In this document: positions 59,087 to 64,000 of the stretch, piece by piece
How positions within the stretch are numbered: the stretch's first letter is position 1
Layout: every line of letters starts with the position of its first letter
From: Berghia stephanieae
Lineage: Eukaryota > Mollusca > Gastropoda > Nudibranchia > Aeolidiidae
Length of the DNA: 64,000 nucleotides
NCBI GenBank assembly: GCA_034508935.3
Contig: CM067445.1
Location: 20,464,223-20,528,222 of the forward strand
Direction of reading: 5' to 3'
Translations under genes and position numbers: made by a program
The notes under the pieces: generated by a model
Database searches by the model: none
Seen by the model: the letters and a program-made list of their open reading frames with translations, nothing else
Told to the model about the DNA's origin: nothing

Positions 59087-60289
59087 TCTCTACACGATGA
59101 TACTATACAGGTGCCTTATTATTTCACAACACAGACAGCTCAGAATCAGAACAATTTATCAATGGCTAGCGTTTATCAATTGAAGAATTGGGTGCCTTAT
59201 TAATTATATTATTTCGCAACAGTAACAGACAGTCAGATCAGAATCAGAGCAATTTAAACAATATCACAATCACTTGCAGTTGACCCTCTTATTATCCATT
59301 TAATCCTCCACTTTGATAAAAGAAATATGTATTAATATCAAGAGCTTCAATCCATTCTTTTCTCTAAATTAGGGAACAGGATTTAGAATTAATCTGTGTT
59401 TCTTTATCCAACTGACACTTCACAAACTCGGTTATTGAATTGCCCAATGATAAAAAGGCAGTCCAAAAAACATGAAAACTCTCATGTTTAACATTATTTT
59501 GTGGCGATTTTCCTTTACAAAAACTCAACCAATTTCCATGTTCAATTTAGTTAATATGATACAACTAAAAATAATATCCAAATCTAACGAGTTAAAAAAG
59601 AAAAATATCTATCACCCATACTGTTGGCAACGGAAAAGTTATGTTGTTTTGTTACGCTGCCATAACTGTCTACGGTGTTACTGATTACGAACGATTCTAT
59701 TGGTTCTGATAGATATTTTGACCTATCAGAAATGTGCTAACAACCAACGATGATGGAGAAGAATTCTATTTTTAGTAGTTTTCATATTGCAATAGTTAAG
59801 TAGTGCACAAATGTGCCAATGATTCTTTTTCTTGAATATCCGTCAATTTCACTCGTGGTCATACACCAATGACCAATGTCAATAATATTGGCAACTCCTT
59901 ATTTTCCAACATGTCATTTTCTTCTAATGCAAATTATACAAGAAAGATATTACAAAGCTAATTGCGGCTATTAAAAAAATAAACTTTTATGACACAGCTA
60001 CCTATTAGCAATTGGTATATCATTATTTGATGCCTATAATATTATGTTTGACTTACCAAAAAAAAAAAAATAATAATAAAATTGATAAATAAATAAATAA
60101 ATAAATTAAATAAATAAATAAATAAAAGAGTGGCTACAATGGTAACTGGAGGTGAGGTCATAGAGCTTTGGTAGGATTATAATGATGATCTGTTCTCTTT
60201 CATGGTTCTGTGATTCCCTACTGGTGTATCACATAATTATACTACCTAATGATTTTAAAAAGCCTTTTCACAAACATCTGAGCATATTT

Positions 60290-60369
60290 ATTTATTTTTT
60301 GTTTGTTTGTTTGTTTTGGGGATTTTTTTTTGTTTTTTGTTTGTTTGTTTGTTTTTTATTTGTTTTTTT

Positions 60370-60406
<37 letters not shown>

Positions 60407-60552
60407 TTTTTTTTTTTTTGTTTTTTTTGTTTTGTTTTGTTTTTTTTTGGGGGGGGGTGTTTGTTTGTTTTTTTGTTTTTTTTTTTTTTGTTGTTTTTTT
60501 GTTTGTTTTTTTTTTTGGTTCTTTTATTTTATGGGGGGGGGGGGGGGGTTTC
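60290..60552 (+). repeat. Long T/G-rich tract
   Basis: TTTG repeats, T runs of over 40 bases, and G runs at about 60450 and 60533. It lies about 1.2 kb upstream of the ATP10 start. Confidence 0.85.
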
Positions 60553-61614
60553 GTCATAAACCCGGATTATTGATTATTCTCTGGTCTCTATCTTCAATTT
60601 AAATTGTACAATCTTCTCACATAAACCGACACGGGCGTTTTCCATCAATATTCAGGAGTCTTGCCAATCATCCATCCATTAATTAATGAACATAAACGAT
60701 TATTATCATATAGATGGAACGACATTGACATCACTCAGCTCTTTGTTATTGTTTTAGATAGTCATTTATGATGATTAGTTCTCATTGATTATATCAATCA
60801 GACTTTAAACGTTCAAGGCTACAGCATTTTTAGATGAGTTTGCTAATCTTATATGGCTGGTGGGTGTTGTGAGTATTTTACCTGAACGCAAAACACCAAT
60901 AGCAAATCGTTTAGATAGTTCATAACAATGGCGGAGATATTCATTTCGGAAATTTATGAATCTATTTATATTCACTTTCTACCACTTAGGATTTCCCGAG
61001 GAATGAGAGTCCAGAGAAATCTGATCATCCGGGAATTTGCACATTTGGCCAGAAAAAAACGCCCTTCAAATATCGATCGTTTTAAATGACCCTCGTCTTA
61101 GCAAAATTCTCAAACTTGGGACTTCCCGGAGTCCCAAGTGTGAGATTTTTTTTTCCAAATATATGAGTCATTTTAACTTTCTCGAGTATGGTAGTTAACG
61201 GTTAATGTGTTCATTTAAATATGTGTAGGTCAAAGGAACAATTCCGTAATCTTTTTCGTGGTGTTAAAATAATATTCAAAAAATAAAAACAAAACAAACA
61301 AAAAACTAGACGTCTACAGCAAAAAAAAAAAAAAAAAAACAATGCGAGTTCACGCCCAATACTTTCAATTTGATACCAAATTCAAAATAATGATAGAAAT
61401 TGACAGTGTTACGACTTTCCTCCGAAGGTTAATGAAAATTAATTGAGATGATGCAGTGAATAAATGAGTAAATAAATAAATAGGTAAAGAAGCAAAATGA
61501 GTGAATAAATAAAATTTTCTCAACCATGGGGAATTCGGTTTTATTAACGTGGATTTCATTTTTAATGAGCTGATAGGTATAATTGGAATCTAATATTATT
61601 TAACCTTTTACATA

Positions 61615-61735
61615 TATATTTTTTGTTTGTGAGTTGTTTGTTTTTGTTTTGCTTTTGTTTTTTTTTTGTTTTGCTTTTTTTTTTGGGGGGGGGGGGATTT
61701 ATTTATTTTTTTTTGGAGTTGGGGGGGGGGGGTCG
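61615..61735 (+). repeat. T/G-rich tract with two G runs
   Basis: T-rich sequence with G runs at about 61684 and 61719. Confidence 0.82.
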
Positions 61736-61935
61736 GTCGATAAAAAAATAAACTCATGTTAATGTATAAGTTTTACTAGCAAAGAACATATTAATATCAT
61801 CCACGTGGACGTGACGAAGCGATACTTTACCAGAATTTAACTAAGAATAAAAGTTAGTAGTGCTGAAAGAAAAGAAATTGTCCAAGTGATGTGCAAACCG
61901 ATTGGTGATGTGAATAACGTAAACAACGGTTGATT

Positions 61936-62045
61936 CGACGTGCACATATTAGCAGGTCTGAGAACCGAACTCGAATATGGCTTAAGTTAGCATTGTTGTA
62001 ATGAGCAATATTTTACGTTGGTTTGAGAGAACGTGTATTTCCATT
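61936..62045. mobile_element. Palindromic MITE, family F, partial
   Basis: Left half only: CGACGTGCACATATTAGCAG then GTCTGAGAACCGAACTCG and ATTGTTGTAATGAGCAATAT. Confidence 0.65.
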
Positions 62046-62255
62046 ACAAGGATGAGCCCGTAAACATTAGTTAACATAACATGTGGTATAGGCAAAATAG
62101 ATAGATCCTTGAATCCCTTAATATTAATTAGTAATGCCATAAATCTATTGATTAAATATTACAATAACGATACACGTGGTAAAGATAGTATTTCAACTTA
62201 AATGTACTCATGTGGTGTACAAACATATATCTTTAACCGTGACATGCAAAGCGCA

Positions 62256-62286
<31 letters not shown>

Positions 62287-62290
62287 TACA
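62256..62290. repeat. (AC)n
   Basis: AC dinucleotide run with one interruption, ending ACACGCG. Confidence 0.9.
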
Positions 62291-62446
62291 CACGCGTATA
62301 GAAGATAACCATAATAATATAATAATGCATAATATATACATACAAGATTGAAAGCCATGTCAACAGCAGAGCAAACAAGTATTATTCGTCATATATAAAG
62401 CCTGAAAACACGTACGCCGTCGATTCCGTTCCAGATAGGCTAATTA

Positions 62447-62451
62447 TTGAT

Positions 62452-62525
<74 letters not shown>

Positions 62526-62527
62526 TT
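62447..62527. repeat. (TTTA)n
   Basis: A tetranucleotide run of about 80 bases with one slipped unit. Confidence 0.95.
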
Positions 62528-62887
62528 ATTATTTTGTACGATACTTTTGGAATGCCAAAAATTCATCTGATTTTCTTGCATAATATCTCGCGTAATTACT
62601 TTTTTTCTTTTTCATCGTGATACAAAAACCTCTCTATTAAATATTTTAGACGCTATGCTTACACATGCAAATAAGTGCACATCGAATAGAGGCCAAAGGG
62701 AAATTTTGGCCATGAAAATGTCTTATTTTTAGCAGTCATTAGTAATGAGGTTAAGAGATAAGAGTGTGCCAATTTGGAGATTTCAATATATACTGCCGAA
62801 ACGCCTTTATTTTTTACTGGTTCAGTTCACAACGTAAGTCGTCCGAATCTCGCCTTTCAATCTCGTCACCATGCAGATGTCATCAGG

Positions 62888-63052
62888 ACAACGTGTACTT
62901 ATTTGCAGGTCCGATAACCCAAATTTTTAAGGGCTCACTGTTGTAATGGAAATACTCTCAATCCGACGCAAAATATTCTCCAATATAATAATAATGTGAA
63001 ACCAAGCCCATAATTGAGTTCGACTGTCAGACCTGCAAATATGTGCACGTCG
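62888..63052. mobile_element. Palindromic MITE, family F, copy 3
   Basis: ACAACGTGTACTTATTTGCA and GGTCCGATAACCC pair with GTCAGACCTGCAAATATGTG and CACGTCGT; it is the best kept of the family. Confidence 0.8.
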
Positions 63053-63726
63053 TATTATGACCATTGGATTTCTCTAATGAGAGTAAGTGGGGAAACCGAT
63101 CGGATGTCACCATAGAGTCACGAATTGGATGTCACTGAGATTTCTGTCCTCCGAATGCAAGTAACTATTTTTTTCGACCCCCGAAGATAGATGATGCTTG
63201 CGTAGTTTATATTCAAAACAGCATAATTTTAGCTCCAGTGTGGAAAAGTTATTCGAATTAGATTGGATTTATTTTTAAAATTTTGCAGCGGTAGTTAGTT
63301 CAAATTTTACCCAAAAAAAAATAATAATAAACAAAACAACAAACATACAAACAGACAAACCAAAATAAAAAGAGATAAATCAAAACAAAACAACAAACAT
63401 GCTTGATTTATCCGTTCCCATCAATAATAACGTGTAATGATATCAAGTTTACGTTACTACTTTGTGACGTCAAATGATCGAGCTCGTATTTTACAGTAAT
63501 AATATAACAAGCAGACAACATATTACGTCATTCAATAAGAAAATAGGGAGAGGGAAGGGAAATAATGTGGAGAGCCGGGGGGTGGGGGCGGGGGTGGAAT
63601 GAAGATAGAGAGACAACTAACAAGACAAAGAGGAGGTTGTGTGAGTGTTTGTACGTGTGTCACCTATCGTAAGATGTCCAAGTGGAAAGAATGAAAAGGT
63701 ATGTGTGTGGGTTTTGTATGTGTTTA

Positions 63727-63728
<2 letters not shown>

Positions 63729-63788
<60 letters not shown>

Positions 63789-63891
63789 TTGTAGATCAAA
63801 GAGACACACAGAGAGAGGGAGAAAATCAGGAGTGAGTGAAGAGAAAGAGGGGCGGGGAATGAGAGAAAGAAAGAAAGAAAAAAAAAAAGAA

Positions 63892-63985
<94 letters not shown>
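63729..63985. repeat. (GT)n/(GA)n purine-rich end of window
   Basis: GT then GA (63729-63786), a purine-rich link, then GA (63894-63985); almost pure purine on the + strand. Confidence 0.93.
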
Positions 63986-64000
63986 GTCTTGCTTTCGCGG

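Larger units (their letters stand above)
59087..64000. other. Region upstream of the ATPase start
   Basis: Should contain the ATP10 5'UTR and promoter, but no TATA box, initiator or upstream exon can be assigned. Apart from T/G tracts, MITEs and microsatellites I see nothing coding. Confidence 0.5.

Overview
The window is animal nuclear DNA. It is AT-rich, has split genes with GT-AG introns, and carries dense microsatellites and many kinds of retroposon and MITE. The repeat mix (a 3' tail of the GCGCT...TACAAA type, RTE/CR1-like LINE pieces, many foldback MITEs) and the P4-ATPase sequence fit a marine lophotrochozoan, most likely a mollusc. That placement is an inference and no species can be named.

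Two host genes converge on a repeat-rich centre. On the + strand, the last exons of a Pro/Ser/Gln-rich protein end at 14113. Its last exon encodes a good PAM2 motif (a ligand of the poly(A)-binding protein MLLE domain), so an mRNA-regulatory role is likely. Two upstream exons, near 2.1-2.3 kb and 11.23-11.27 kb, join it in compatible phase. On the - strand, a complete ATP10-type P4-ATPase (phospholipid flippase) runs from 59086 to 38162 in 23 coding exons and about 1352 codons. All catalytic landmarks are present except in exon 15, where indels damage the TGDK region. Exons 5, 6 and 15 carry small indels that break frame in conserved blocks. The splice phases show these as missing bases, more likely consensus errors than real decay.

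The 14-38 kb interval and the introns are a mobile-element museum. The main resident is a ~520-bp retroposon, here called SINE-A, with no recognised tRNA head, a conserved 3' hairpin and an AAAC-rich tail. It has about 22 copies or fragments, many with 8-14 bp target-site duplications (TSDs). All copies left of ~23 kb lie on + and all copies right of it lie on -. Other residents are tRNA-derived SINEs, CR1-like and RTE-like LINE fossils, a Tc1/mariner-like remnant in an ATPase intron, TTAA-flanked MITEs (one with a second MITE inside) and palindromic MITEs.

The most unusual object is at 30194-33043. It is a 2.8-kb block of near-identical 396-bp units, each with a tRNA-like core: four on one strand, then about three and a half on the other, meeting at an inverted joint. 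The whole block is flanked by a 14-bp direct repeat, as if it had inserted as one piece. A diverged small relative with a similar inverted joint lies just downstream at 33.29-33.48 kb.
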